Shown here piece after piece: positions 1 through 12,636 of a stretch of DNA of 64,000 nucleotides. Source of the DNA: Fasciola hepatica (Eukaryota > Platyhelminthes > Trematoda > Plagiorchiida > Fasciolidae); NCBI GenBank assembly GCA_948099385.1, contig CANUEZ040000191.1, positions 6,882,001-6,946,000 on the forward strand. The letters run 5' to 3'. The position numbers were made by a program, and so were the translations under genes. The notes beneath the pieces were generated by a model that saw nothing but the letters and a program-made list of their open reading frames with translations, was not told the origin of the DNA and did not search any database. Numbering within the stretch: position 1 is the stretch's first letter; each line of letters opens with the position of its first letter.

Positions 1-305
1 GCACTGTACAGCTGTTTGATCCGCTAAGGGAATCATGAGCATTGCACATGGACAGAGCCCACACGGGGACACGAACAAGGGTTGGTGTGAACGAATGTCA
101 CTCGAACATCCAAACCACAAGGCTATCTGATATGGGTCTCAACGCTTTGTTCAACATATACAATACATGATATAGCACAATCCCCAAATTGGATTCGGCT
201 TTCGCTTTCGCTTTGAACGGTAACAACCAAATTCTCGCACACCGATCGAATCCTATGTTCCATCACTTCTCTATTTATGGGCCTAAGTAAAACCAAGGCA
301 TTCCC
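1..305. repeat. Partial monomer at left edge
   Basis: This stretch matches monomer positions 121-425, so the window opens inside a repeat unit. It carries private changes in the hairpin region ('gttggtgtgaacg' near 83 for the usual 'gttggggtgaacg') and 'gaacatcc' near 104 for 'gaacaccc'. It shows that the array continues to the left. Confidence 0.97.
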
Positions 306-504
306 TTATGAACAATCCCCACACAGATTGCTCATACAATGCAATAGAGCAGTAGCAGAGTACATTTGTATAATATGATTCTCCATGCAGCTTGAACACT
401 GAACTGACCATTGAAAATGATGGAAGCACTGTACAGCTGTTTGAGCCGCTAAGGGAATCATGAGCATTGCACATGGACAGAGCCCACACGGGGACACGAA
501 CAAG

Positions 505-541
505 GGTTGGGGTGAACGATTGTCAGTCGAACACCCAAACC
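505..541. repeat. Imperfect inverted repeat, one per monomer (representative)
   Basis: The left arm 'ggttggggtg' (505-514) pairs with the right arm 'cacccaaacc' (532-541) at 9 of 10 positions; the exception is a G opposite an A. The 17-nt interval contains an inner cga/tcg pair that can extend the stem across a symmetric 2x2 internal loop, leaving a 7-nt loop. The element occurs at the same place in essentially every unit. Arm changes in some units, such as 'ggcttgggg' near 5180 and 11130 and 'ggtcgggga' near 36616, are not matched by changes in the right arm. Selection on a paired RNA is therefore not indicated. A DNA-level cruciform or dyad role is only a possibility. Confidence 0.6.
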
Positions 542-618
542 ACAAGGCTATCCGATATGGGTCTCAACGCTTTGTTCAACATATACACTACATGATATAG
601 CACAATCCCCAAATTGGC

Positions 619-669
619 TTCGGCTTTCGCTTTGGCTTTGAACGGTAACAACCAAATTCTCGCACACCG
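619..669. repeat. Variable cassette of the monomer (representative)
   Basis: This is the most divergent part of the unit, at about monomer positions 314-364. Four forms recur. Form A has 'tttcgctttgaacggtaac' and is the majority. Form B has 'cattggctttctacggtgac' (5730, 8280, 14660, 16360, 18485, 19335, 24435, 26135, 36325). Form C has 'cattggatttgtacggaaac' followed by 'tatactcgct' (near 4880, 6580, 27837, 29110, 30388, 31657, 32930, 34207), with a deleted derivative 'ggaattgtacggtaac' (30813, 32084, 33357, 34630). Form D has 'tttctcttcgaacgg' (46530, 46953, 47806, 49932, 50357, 52055, 54181). Form A is built on a TTTCGC hexamer present about twice. Confidence 0.85.
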
Positions 670-1419
670 ATCCAATCCTATGTTCCATCACTTCTCTATT
701 TATGGGCCCAAGTAAAACCAAGGCTTTCCCTTATGAACAATCCCCACACAGATTGCTCATACAATGCCATAGAGCAGTAGCAGAGTAGATTTGTATAATA
801 TGATTCTCCATGCAGCTTGAACACTGAACTGACCATTGAAAATTATGGAAGCACTGTACAGCTGTTTGATCCACTAAGGGAATCATGAGCATTGCACATG
901 GACAGAGCCCACACGGGGACACGACCAAGGGTTGGGGTGAACGATTGTCAGTCGAACACCCAAACCACAAGGCTATCCGATATGGGTCTCAACGCTTTGT
1001 TCAACATATACACTACATGATATAGCACAATCCCCAAATTGGATTCGGCTTTCGCTTTCGCTTTGAACGGTAACAACCAAATTCTCGCACACCGATCCAA
1101 TCCTATGTTCCATCATATCTCTATTTATGGGCCTAAGTAAAACCAAGGCATTCCCTTATGAACAATCCCCACACAGATTGCTCATACAATGCAATAGAGC
1201 AGTAGCAGAGTAGATTTGTATAATATGATTCTCCATGCAGCTTGAACACTGAACTGACCATTGAAAATTATGGAAGCACTGTACAGCTGTTTGATCCACT
1301 AAGGGAATCATGAGCATTGCACATGGACAGAGCCCACACGGGGACACGAACAAGGGTTGGGGTGAACGATTGTCAGTCGAACACCCAAACCACAAGGCTA
1401 TCTGATATTGGTCTCAACG

Positions 1420-4190
1420 CTTTGTTCAACATATACAATACATGATATAGCACAATCCCCAAATTGGATTCGGATTTCGCTTTCGCTTTGAACGGTAACA
1501 ACCAAATTCTCGCACACCGATCCAATCCTATTTTCCATCACTTCTCTATTTATGGGCCTAAGTAAAACCAAGGCATTCCCTTATGAACAATCCCCACACA
1601 GATTGCTCATACAATGCAATAGAGCAGTAGCAGAGTAGATTTGTATAATATGATTCTCCATGCAGCTTGAACACTGAACTGACCATTGAAAATTATGGAA
1701 GCACTGTACAGCTGTTTGATCCGCTAAGGGAATCATGAGCATTGCACATGGACAGAGCCCACACGGGGACACGAACAAGGGTTGGGGTGAACGATTGTCA
1801 GTCGAACACCCAAGCCACAAGGCTATCCGATATGGGTCTCAACGCTTTGTTCAACATATACACTACATGATATAGCACAATCCCCAAATTGGCTTCGGCT
1901 TTCGCTTTGGCTTTGAACGGTAACAACCAAATTCTCGCACACCGATCCAATCCTATGTTCCATCACTTCTCTATTTATGGGCCCAAGTAAAACCAAGGCA
2001 TTCCCTTATGAACAATCCCCACACAGATTGCTCATACAATGCAATAGAGCAGTAGCAGAGTAGATTTGTATAATATGATTCTCCATGCAGCTTGAACACT
2101 GAACTGACCATTGAAAATTATGGAAGCACTGTACAGCTGTTTGATCCACTAAGGGAATCATGAGCATTGCACATGGACAGAGCCCACACGGGGACACGAA
2201 CAAGGGTTGGGGTGAACGATTGTCAGTCGAACACCCAAACCACAAGGCTATCTGATATTGGTCTCAACGCTTTGTTCAACATATACAATACATGATATAG
2301 CACAATCCCCAAATTGGCTTCGGCTTTCGCTTTGACTTTGAACGGTAACAACCAAATTCTCGCACACCGATCCAATCCTATGTTCCATCATATCTCTATT
2401 TATGGGCCTAAGTAAAACCAAGGCATTCCCTTATGAACAATCCCCACACAGATTGCTCATACAATGCAATAGAGCAGTAGCAGAGTACATTTGTATAATA
2501 TGATTCTCCATGCAGCTTGAACACTGAACTGACCATTGAAAATGATGGAAGCACTGTACAGCTGTTTGATCCGCTAAGGGAATCATGAGCATTGCACATG
2601 GACAGAGCCCACACGGGGACACGAACAAGGGTTGGGGTGAACGAATGTCAGTCGAACACCCAAACCACAAGGCTATCCGATATGGGTCTGAACGCTTTGT
2701 TCAACATATACAATACATGATATAGCACAATCCCCAAATTGGATTCGGATTTCGCTTTCGCTTTGAACGGTAACAACCAAATTCTCGCACACCGATCCAA
2801 TCCTATTTTCCATCACTTCTCTATTTATGGGCCTAAGTAAAACCAAGGCATTCCCTTATGAACAATCCCCACACAGATTGCTCATACAATGCAATAGAGC
2901 AGTAGCAGAGTAGATTTGTATAATATGATTCTCCATGCAGCTTGAACACTGAACTGACCATTGAAAATTATGGAAGCACTGTACAGCTGTTTGATCCGCT
3001 AAGGGAATCATGAGCATTGCACATGGACAGAGCCCACACGGGGACACGAACAAGGGTTGGGGTGAACGATTGTCAGTCGAACACCCAAACCACAAGGCTA
3101 TCCGATATGGGTCTCAACGCTTTGTTCAACATATACACTACATGATATAGCACAATCCCCAAATTGGCTTCGGCTTTCGCTTTGGCTTTGAACGGTAACA
3201 ACCAAATTCTCGCACACCGATCCAATCCTATGTTCCATCACTTCTCTATTTATGGGCCCAAGTAAAACCAAGGCATTCCCTTATGAACAATCCCCACACA
3301 GATTGCTCATACAATGCCATAGAGCAGTAGCAGAGTAGATTTGTATAATATGATTCTCCATGCAGCTTGAACACTGAACTGACCATTGAAAATTATGGAA
3401 GCACTGTACAGCTGTTTGATCCACTAAGGGAATCATGAGCATTGCACATGGACAGAGCCCACACGGGGACACGAACAAGGGTTGGGGTGAACGATTGTCA
3501 GTCGAACACCCAAACCACAAGGCTATCCGATATGGGTCTGAACGCTTTGTTCAACATATACAATACATGATATAGCACAATCCCCAAATTGGCTTCGGCT
3601 TTCGCTTTGACTTTGAACGGTAACAACCAAATTCTCGCACACCGATCCAATCCTATGTTCCATCATATCTCTATTTATGGGCCTAAGTAAAACCAAGGCA
3701 TTCCCTTATGAACAATCCCCACACAGATTGCTCATACAATGCAATAGAGCAGTAGCAGAGTACATTTGTATAATATGATTCTCCATGCAGCTTGAACACT
3801 GAACTGACCATTGAAAATGATGGAAGCACTGTACAGCTGTTTGATCCGCTAAGGGAATCATGAGCATTGCACATGGACAGAGCCCACACGGGGACACGAA
3901 CAAGGGTTGGGGTGAACGAATGTCAGTCGAACACCCAAACCACAAGGCTATCCGATATGGGTCTCAACGCTTTGTTCAACATATACAATACATGATATAG
4001 CACAATCCCCAAATTGGATTCGGATTTCGCTTTCGCTTTGAACGGTAACAACCAAATTCTCGCACACCGATCCAATCCTATTTTACATCACTTCTCTATT
4101 TATGGGCCTAAGTAAAACCAAGGCATTCCCTTATGAACAATCCCCACACAGATTGCTCATACAATGCAATAGAGCAGTAGCAGAGTAGAT
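1420..4190. repeat. 3-monomer higher-order repeat, period 1275 bp, about 2.2 copies
   Basis: Sequence 1275 bp apart shares private markers: 'ggatttcgc' cassettes at 1471, 2746 and 4021; 'gctttggctttgaac' near 1905 and 3180; the rare 'gctttgactttgaac' near 2330 and 3605; and 'gagtacatttg' near 2485 and 3760. The first copy is 1420-2694 and the second 2695-3969. A partial third runs to about 4190, where 'gattcgtata' breaks the match. I see around half a dozen substitutions between the first two copies, three of them clustered ('tctgatattggtctc' near 2250 against 'tccgatatgggtctg' near 3525). Confidence 0.8.
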
Positions 4191-7100
4191 TCGTATAATA
4201 TGATTCTCCATGCAGCTTGAACACTGAACTGACCATTGAAAATGATGGAAGCACTGTACAACTGTTTGATCCGCTAAGGGAATCATGAGCATTGCACATG
4301 GACAGAGCCCACACGAGGACACGAACAAGGGTTGGGGTGAACGATTGTCACTCGAACACCCAAACCACAAGGCTATCCGATATGGGTCTCAACGCTTTGT
4401 TCAACATATACACTACATGATATAGCACAATCCCCAAATTGGATTCGGCTTTCGCTTTGGCTTTGAACGGTAACAACCAAATTCTCGCACACCGATCGCA
4501 TCCTATGTTCCATCACTTCTCTATTTATGGGCCCAAGTAAAACCAAGGCATTCCCTTATGAACAATCCCCACACAGATCGCTCATACAATGCCATAGAGC
4601 AGTAGCAGAGTAGATTTGTATAATATGATTCTCCATGCAGCTTGAACACTGAACTGACCATTGAAAATGATGGAAGCACTGTACAGCTGTTTGATCCGCT
4701 AAGGGAATCATGAGCATTGCACATGGAGAGATCCTACACGGGGACACGATCAAGGGTTGGGGTGAACGATTGTCAGTCGAACACCCAAACCACAAGGCTA
4801 TCCGATATGGGTCTCAAAGCTTTGTTCAACATATACAATACATGATATAGCACAATCCCCAAATTGGCTTCGGCTTTCGCATTGGATTTTAACGGAAACT
4901 ATTCTATACTCGCTCACCTAACAAATCCTATGTTCCATCACTTCTCTATATATGGGCCTAAGTAAAACCAAGGCATTCCCTTATGAACAATCCCCACACA
5001 GATTGCTCATACAATGCAATAGAGCAGTAGCAGAGTAGATTTGTAAAATATGATTCTCCATGCAGCTTGAACACTGAACTGACCATTGAAAATTATGGAA
5101 GCACTGTACAGCTGTTTGATCCACTAAGGGAATCATGAGCATTGCACATGGACAGAGCATACACGGGGACACGATCAAGGCTTGGGGTGAACGATTGTCA
5201 GTCGAACACCCAAACCACAAGGCTATCCGATATGGGTCTCAACGCTTTGTTCAACATATACAATACATGATATAGCACAATCCCCAAATTGGATTCGGCT
5301 TTCGCTTTCGCTTTGAACGGTAACAATCAAATTCTCGCACACCGATCCAATCCTATTTTACATCACTTCTCTATTTATGGGCCTAAGTAAAACCAAGGCA
5401 TTCCCTTATGAACAATCCCCACACAGATTGCTCATACAATGCAATAGAGCAGTAGCAGAGTAGATTTGTATAATATGATTCTCCATGCAGCTTGAACACT
5501 GAACTGACCATTGAAAATGATGGAAGCACTGTACAGCTGTTTGATCCGCTAAGGGAATCATGAGCATTGCACATGGACAGAGCCTACACGGGGACACGAT
5601 CAAGGGTTGGGGTGAACGAATGTCAGTCGAACACCCAAACCACAAGGCTATCCGATATGGGTCTCAACGCTTTGTTCAACATATACAATACATGATATAG
5701 CACAATCCCCAAATTGGATTCGGCTTTCGCATTGGCTTTTTACGGTGACAACCAAATTCTCGCACACCGATCCAATCCTATGTTCCATCACTTCTCTATT
5801 TATGGGCCTAAGTAAAACCAAGGCATTCCCTTATGAACAATCCCCACACAGATTGCTCATACAATGCAATAGAGCAGTAGCAGAGTAGATTCGTATAATA
5901 TGATTCTCCATGCAGCTTGAACACTGAACTGACCATTGGAAATTATGGAAGCACTGTACAGCTGTTTGATCCGCTAAGGGAATCATGAGCATTGCACATG
6001 GACAGAGCCCACACGGGGACACGAACAAGGGTTGGGGTGAACGAATGTCAGTCGAACACCCAAACCACAAGGCTATCCGATATGGGTCTCAACGCTTTGT
6101 TCAACATATACAATACATGATATAGCACAATCCCCAAATTGGATTCGGCTTTCGCTTTCGCTTTGAACGGTAACAACCAAATTCTCGCACACCGATCGCA
6201 TCCTATGTTCCATCACTTCTCTATTTATGGGCCCAAGTAAAACCAAGGCTTTCCCTTATGAACAATCCCCACACAGATTGCTCATACAATGCAATAGAGC
6301 AGTAGCAGAGTAGATTTGTATAATATGATTCTCCATGCAGCTTGAACACGGAACTGACCATTGAAAATGATGGAAGCACTGTACAGCTGTTTGATCCACT
6401 AAGGGAATCATGAGCATTGCACATGGAGAGATCCTACACGGGGACACGATCAAGGCTTGGGGTGAACGATTGTCAGTCGAACACCCAAACCACAAGGCTA
6501 TCCGATATGGGTCTCAACGCTTTGTTCAACATATACACTACATGATATAGCACAATCCCCAAATGGGCTTCGGTTTTCGCATTGGATTTTAACGGAAACT
6601 ATTCTATACTCGCTCACCGAACCAATCCTATGTTCCATCACTTCTCTATTTATGGGCCTAAGTAAAACCAAGGCATTCCCTTATGAACAATCCCCACACA
6701 GATTGCTCATACAATGCAATAGAGCAGTAGCAGAGTAGATTTGTATAATATGATTCTCCATGCAGCTTGAACACTGAACTGACCATTGAAAATGATGGAA
6801 GCACTGTACAGCTGTTTGATCCGCTAAGGGAATCATGAGCATTGCACATGGACAGAGCCCACACGGGGACACGATCAAGGGTTGGGGTGAACGAATGTCA
6901 GTCGAACACCCAAACCACAAGGCTATCTGATATGGGTCTCAACGCTTTGTTCAACATATACAATACATGATATAGCACAATCCCCAAATTGGATTCGGCT
7001 TTCGCTTTCGCTTTGAACGGTAACAACCAAATTCTCGCACACCGATCCAATCCTATGTTCCATCACTTCTCTATTTATGGGCCTAAGTAAAACCAAGGCA

Positions 7101-10100
7101 TTCCCTTATGAACAATCCCCACACAGATTGCTCATACAATGCAATAGAGCAGTAGCAGAGTAGATTTGTAAAATATGATTCTCCATGCAGCTTGAACACT
7201 GAACTGACCATTGAAAATGATGGAAGCACTGTACAGCTGTTTGATCCGCTAAGGGAATCATGAGCATTGCACATGGACAGAGCCCACACGGGGACACGAA
7301 CAAGGGTTGGGGTGAACGATTGTCAGTCGAACACCCAAACCACAAGGCTATCCCATATGGGTCTGAACGCTTTGTTCAACATATACACTACATGATATAG
7401 CACAATCCCCTAATTGGATTCGGCTTTCGCTTTCGCTTTGAACGGTAACAACCAAATTCTCACACACCGATCCAATCCTATGTTCCATCACTTCTCTATT
7501 TATGGGCCTTAGTAAAACCAAGGCATTCCCTTATGAACAATCCCCACACAGATTGCTCATACAATGCAATAGAGCAGTAGCAGAGTAGATTCGTATAATA
7601 TGATTCTCCATGCAGCTTGAACACTGAACTGACCATTGAAAATGATGGAAGCACTGTACAGCTTTTTGATCCGCTAAGGGAATCATGAGCATTGCACATG
7701 GACAGAGCCCACACGGGGACACGAACAAGGGTTGGGGTGAACGAATGTCAGTCGAACACCCAAACCACAAGGCTATCCGATATGGGTCTCAACGCTTTGT
7801 TCAACATAAACAATACATGATATAGCACAATCCCCAAATTGGATTCGGCTTTCGCTTTCGCTTTGAACGGTAACAACCAAATTGTCGCACACCGATCCAA
7901 TCCTATTTTCCATCACGTCTCCATTTATGGGCCTAAGGAAAACCAAGGCATTCCCTTATGAACAATCCCCACACAGATTGCTCATACAATGCAATAGAGC
8001 AGTAGCAGAGTGGATTTGTATAATATGATTCTCCATGCAGCTTGAACACTGAACTGACCATTGAAAATGATGGAAGCACTGTACAGCTGTTTGATCCGCT
8101 AAGGGAATCATGAGCATTGCACATGGACAGAGCCTACACGGGGACACGATCAAGTGTTGGGGTGAACGATTGTCAGTGGAACACCCAAACCACAAGGCTA
8201 TCCCATATGGGTCTCAACGCTTTGTTCAACATATACAATACATGATATAGCACAATCCCCAAATTGGATTCGGCTTTCGCATTGGCTTTCTACGGTGACA
8301 ATCAAATTCTCGCACACCGATCCAATCCTATGTTCCATCACTTCTCTATTTATGGGCCTAAGTAAAACCAAGGCATTCCCTTATGAACAATCCCCACACA
8401 GATTGCTCATACAATGCAATAGAGCAGTAGCAGAGTAGATTCGTATAATATGATTCTCCATGCAGCTTGAACACTGAACTGACCATTGAAAATGATGGAA
8501 GCACTGTACAGCTGTTTGAGCCGCTAAGGGAATCATGAGCATTGCACATGGACAGAGCCCACACGGGGACACGAACAAGGGTTGGGGTGAACGAATGTCA
8601 GTCGAACACCCAAACCACAAGGCTATCCGATATGGGTCTCAACGCTTTGTTCAACATATACACTACATGATATAGCACAATCCCCAAATTGGATTCGGCT
8701 TTCACTTTCGCTTTTAACGGTAACAACCAAATTCTCGCACACCGATCCAATCCTATGTTCCATCACTTCTCTATTTATGGGCCTAAGTAAAACCAAGGCA
8801 TTCCCTTATGAACAATCCCCACACAGATTGCTCATACAATGCAATAGAGCAGTAGCAGAGTAGATTTGTATAATATGATTCTCCATGCAGCTTGAACACT
8901 GAACTGACCATTGAAAATGATGGAAGCACTGTACAGCTGATTGAGCCGCTAAGGGAATCATGAGCATTGCACATGGACAGAGCCCACACGGAGACACGAA
9001 CAAGGGTTGGGGTGAACGAATGTCAGTCGAACACCCAAACCACAAGGCTATCCGATATGGGTCTCAACGCTTTGTTCAACATATACAATACATGATATAG
9101 CACAATCCCCAAATTGGATTCGGATTTCGCTTTCGCTTTGAACGGTAACAACCAAATTCTCGCACACCGATCCAATCCTATGTTCCATCACTTCTCTATT
9201 TATGGGCCTAAGTAAAACCAAGGCATTCCCTTATGAACAATCCCCACACAGATTGCTCATACAATGCAATAGAGCAGTAGCAGAGTAGATTTGTATAATA
9301 TGATTCTCCATGCAGCTTGAACACTGAACTGACCATTGGAAATTATGGAAGCACTGTACAGCTGTTTGATCCGCTAAGGGAATCATGAGCATTGCACATG
9401 GACAGAGCCTACACGGGGACACGATCAAGGCTTCGGGTGAACGATTGTCAGTCGAACACCCAAACCACAAGGCTATCCCATATGGGTCTCAACGCTTTGT
9501 TCAACATATACACTACATGATATAGCACAATCCCCAAATTGGATTCGGCTTTCGCTTTCGCTTTGAAAGGTAACAACCAAATTCTCGCACACCGATCCAA
9601 TCCTATGTTCCATCACTTCTCTATTTATGGGCCTAAGTAAAACCAAGGCATTCCCTTATGAACAATCCCCACACAGATTGCTCATACAATGCAATAGAGC
9701 AGTAGCAGAGTAGATTTGTATAATATGATTCTCCATGCAGCTTGAACACTGAACTGACCATGGAATATCATGGATTCACTGTACAGCTGTTTGATCCGCT
9801 AAGGGAATCATGAGCATTGCACATGGACAGAGCCCACACGGGGACACGAACAAGGGTTGGGGTGAACGAATGTCAGTCGAACACCCAAACCACAAGGCTA
9901 TCCGATATGGGTCTCAACGCTTTGTTCAACATAAACACTACATGATATAGCACAATCCCCAAATTGGATTCGGCTTTCGCTTTCGCTTTGAACGGTAACA
10001 ACCAAATTCTCGCACACCGATCCAATCCTATTTTCCATCACTTCTCTATTTATGGGCCTAAGTAAAACCAAGGCATTCCCTTATGAACAATCCCCACACA

Positions 10101-12205
10101 GATTGCTCATACAATGCAATAGAGCAGTAGCAGAGTAGATTTGTATAATATGATTCTCCATGCAGCTTGAACACTGAACTGACCATTGAAAATGATGGAA
10201 GCACTGTACAGCTGTTTGATCCGCTAAGGGAATCATGAGCATTGCACATGGACAGAGCCCACACGGGGACACGAACAAGGGTTGGGGTGAACGAATGTCA
10301 GTCGAACACCCAAAACACAAGGCTATCCGATATGGGTCTCAACGCTTTGTTCAACATATACAATACATGATATAGCACAATCCCCAAATTGGATTCAGGT
10401 TTCGCTTTCGCTTTGAACGGTAACAACCAAATTCTCGCACACCGATCGCATCCTATGTTCCATCAATTCTCTATTGATGGGCCTAAGTAAAACCAAGGCA
10501 ATCCCTTATGAACAATCCCCACACAGATTGCTCATACAATGCACTAGAGCAGTAGCAGAGTAGATTTGTATAATATGATTCTCCATGCAGCTTGAACACT
10601 GAACTGACCATTGGAAATTATGGAAGCACTGTACAGCTGTTTGATCCACTAAGGGAATCATGAGCATTGCACATGGACAGAGCCCACACGGGGACACGAA
10701 CAAGGGTTGGGGTGAACGAATGTCACTCGAACACCCAAACCACAAGGCTATCCGATATGGGTCTCAACGCTTTGTTCAACATAAACACTACATGATATAG
10801 CACAATCCCTAAATTGGATTCGGCTTTCGCTTTCGCTTTGAACGGTAACAACCAAATTCTCGCACACCGATCCAATCCTATGTTCCATCACTTCTCTATT
10901 TATGGGCCTAAGTAAAACCAAGGCATTCCCTTATGAACAATCCCCACACAGATTGCTCATACAATGCAATAGAGCAGTAGCAGAGTAGATTTGTATAATA
11001 TGATTCTCCATGCAGCTTGAACACTGAACTGACCATTGGAAATTATGGAAGCACTGTACAGCTGTTTGAGCCGCTAAGGGAATCATGAGCATTGCACATG
11101 GACAGAGCCCACACGGGGACACGATCAAGGCTTGGGGTGAACGATTGTCAGTCGAACACCCAAACCACAAGGCTATCCGTTATGGGTCTCAACGCTTTGT
11201 TCAACATATACACTACATGATATAGCACAATCCCCAAATTGGATTCGGCTTTCGCTTTCGCTTTGAACGGTAACAACCAAATTCTCGCACACCGATCCAA
11301 TCCTATGTTCCATCACTTCTCTATTTATGGGCCTAAGTAAAACCAAGGCATTCCCTTATGAACAATCCCCACACAGATTGCTCATACAATGCAATAGAGC
11401 AGTAGCAGAGTAGATTTGTATAATATGATTCTCCATGCAGCTTGAACACTGAACTGACCATTGGAAATTATGGAAGCACTGTACAGCTGTTTGAGCCGCT
11501 AAGGGAATCATGAGCATTGCACATGGACAGAGCATACACGGGGACACGATCAAGGCTTGGGGTGAACGAATGTCAGTCGAACACCCAAACCACAAGGCTA
11601 TCCGATATGGGTCTCAACGCTTTGTTCAACATATACACTACATGATATAGCACAATCCCCAAATTGGATTCGGCTTTCGCTTTCGCTTTTAACGGTAACA
11701 ACCAAATTCTCGCACACCGATCCAATCCTATGTTCCATCACTTCTCTATTTATGGGCCTAAGTAAAACCAAGGCATTCCCTTATGAACAATCCCCACACA
11801 GATTGCTCATACAATGCAATAGAGCAGTAGCAGAGTAGATTTGTATAATATGATTCTCAATGCAGCTTGAACACTGAACTGACCATTGAAAATTCAGGAA
11901 GCACTGTACAGCTGTTTGATCCGCTAAGGGAATCATGAGCATTGCACATGGACAGAGCCCACACGGGGACACGAACAAGGGTTGGGGTGAACGAATGTCA
12001 GTCGAACACCCAAACCACAAGGCTATCCCATATGGGTCTCAACGCTTTGTTCAACATATACAATACATGATATAGCACAATCCCCAAATTGGATTCGGCT
12101 TTCGCTTTGGCTTTGAACGGTAACAACCAAATTCTCGCACACCGATCCAATCCTATTTTCCATCACTTCTCCATTTATGGGCCTAAGGAAAACCAAGGCA
12201 TTCCC
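4191..12205. repeat. Mixed monomers, all 425 bp spacing
   Basis: About 19 units, each exactly 425 bp apart. This zone introduces the linked variants 'gagcctacac' plus 'acgatcaagg', which are frequent up to about 26 kb and nearly absent later. Forms A, B and C of the variable cassette are interspersed. The unit at 9656 carries the rare block 'accatggaatatcatgg' (near 9759). No coding region or insertion is present. Confidence 0.85.
4440..6700. repeat. Diverged 4-monomer duplication, offset 1700 bp
   Basis: Blocks near 4440-5000 and 6140-6700 share markers seen rarely elsewhere together: 'accgatcgcatcctatg' (4493 and 6193), 'catggagagatcctacac' (near 4723 and 6423), and a form C cassette with 'ggattttaacggaaac' (near 4883 and 6583). 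The units between and after them are not clearly paired. This looks like an older duplication partly erased by later exchange. Confidence 0.6.
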
Positions 12206-12636
12206 CTATGAACAATCCCCACACAGATTGCTCATACAATGCAATAGAGCAGTAGCAGAGTAGATTTGTATAATATGATTCTCCATGCAGCTTGAACACT
12301 GAACTGACCATTGAAAATGATGGAAGCACTGTACAGCTGTTTGATCCGCTAAGGGAATCATGAGCATTGCACATGGACAGAGCCTACACGGGGACACGAT
12401 CAAGGGTTGGGGTGAACGAATGTCAGTCGAACACCCAAACCACAAGGCTATCCGATATGGGTCTCAACGCTTTGTTCAACATATACAATACATGATATAG
12501 CACAATCCCCAAATTGGCTTCGGCTTTCGCTTTCGCTTTCGCTTTGAACGGTAACAACCAAATTCTCGCACACCGATCCAATTCTATGTTCCATCACTTC
12601 TCTATTTATGGGCCTAAGTAAAACCAAGGCATTCCC
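12206..12636. repeat. 431-bp monomer with extra TTTCGC hexamer
   Basis: This is the only unit longer than 427 bp. The extra 6 bp are a third copy of the hexamer TTTCGC at 12525-12542, where other units have two. It looks like a simple slippage expansion inside the variable cassette. The unit otherwise carries the 'gagcctacac' and 'acgatcaagg' variants and is followed by a unit with 'gtagattcgtata'. Confidence 0.93.

Larger units (their letters stand above)
306..730. repeat. Reference monomer with internal map
   Basis: This unit is used as the coordinate reference. In order it holds: the anchor motif (306-318); a segment with 'gcaatagagcagtagcag'; 'tttgtataatatg'; a two-state site reading 'gaaaatgatgg' here and 'gaaaattatgg' or 'ggaaattatgg' elsewhere; the overlapping palindromes CTGTACAG and CAGCTG; a G-rich stretch; an imperfect inverted repeat (505-541); 'tccgatatggg', which alternates with the palindromic 'cccatatggg' in other units; 'acatgatatagcacaatccc'; the variable cassette (619-669); and a tail ending 'gggcccaagtaaaacc'. 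Most differences between units fall at about 17 recurrent positions, usually with only two states. Those states are reshuffled between units, as expected from exchange within the array. Confidence 0.95.
306..1419. repeat. Basic monomers without clear higher-order unit
   Basis: About two and a half ordinary 425-bp units. The unit at 306 carries 'gagtacatttg', a variant shared with the third member of the trimer that follows. The unit at 731 shares 'caatgccatag' with the unit at 3281. They look like shuffled relatives of the trimer rather than a regular copy of it. No gene or other feature is seen. Confidence 0.85.

Noticed and set aside
366..378. Promoter-like 'tataat' element
   Set aside because: A single AT-rich hexamer recurring in each unit, with no partner element, gene or consistent downstream transcript signal.
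490..514. G-quadruplex
   Set aside because: The G-rich stretch has only three G-tracts (4, 3 and 4) with a 10-nt first loop. A fourth tract is missing within the unit.
520..536. RNA polymerase III B box (tRNA or SINE origin)
   Set aside because: The segment 'agtcgaacacc' matches the B-box consensus only partly and no A box lies at a suitable distance upstream. No tRNA-like fold is visible.
306..545. Minus-strand open frame of 79 codons, recurring in most monomers, with a 68-codon frame overlapping it
   Set aside because: It recurs only because the DNA repeats. It is broken without pattern in several units (for example near 9656, 21189, 27990, 39457 and 52635), has no recognisable domain, and overlapping frames are equally open.
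306..730. CENP-B box
   Set aside because: The best site is in the cassette ('tttcgctttgaacggta'), matching 7 of 9 core positions and 12 of 17 in the full consensus. About one 7-of-9 match per monomer is expected by chance on both strands, and the site lies in the most variable segment.
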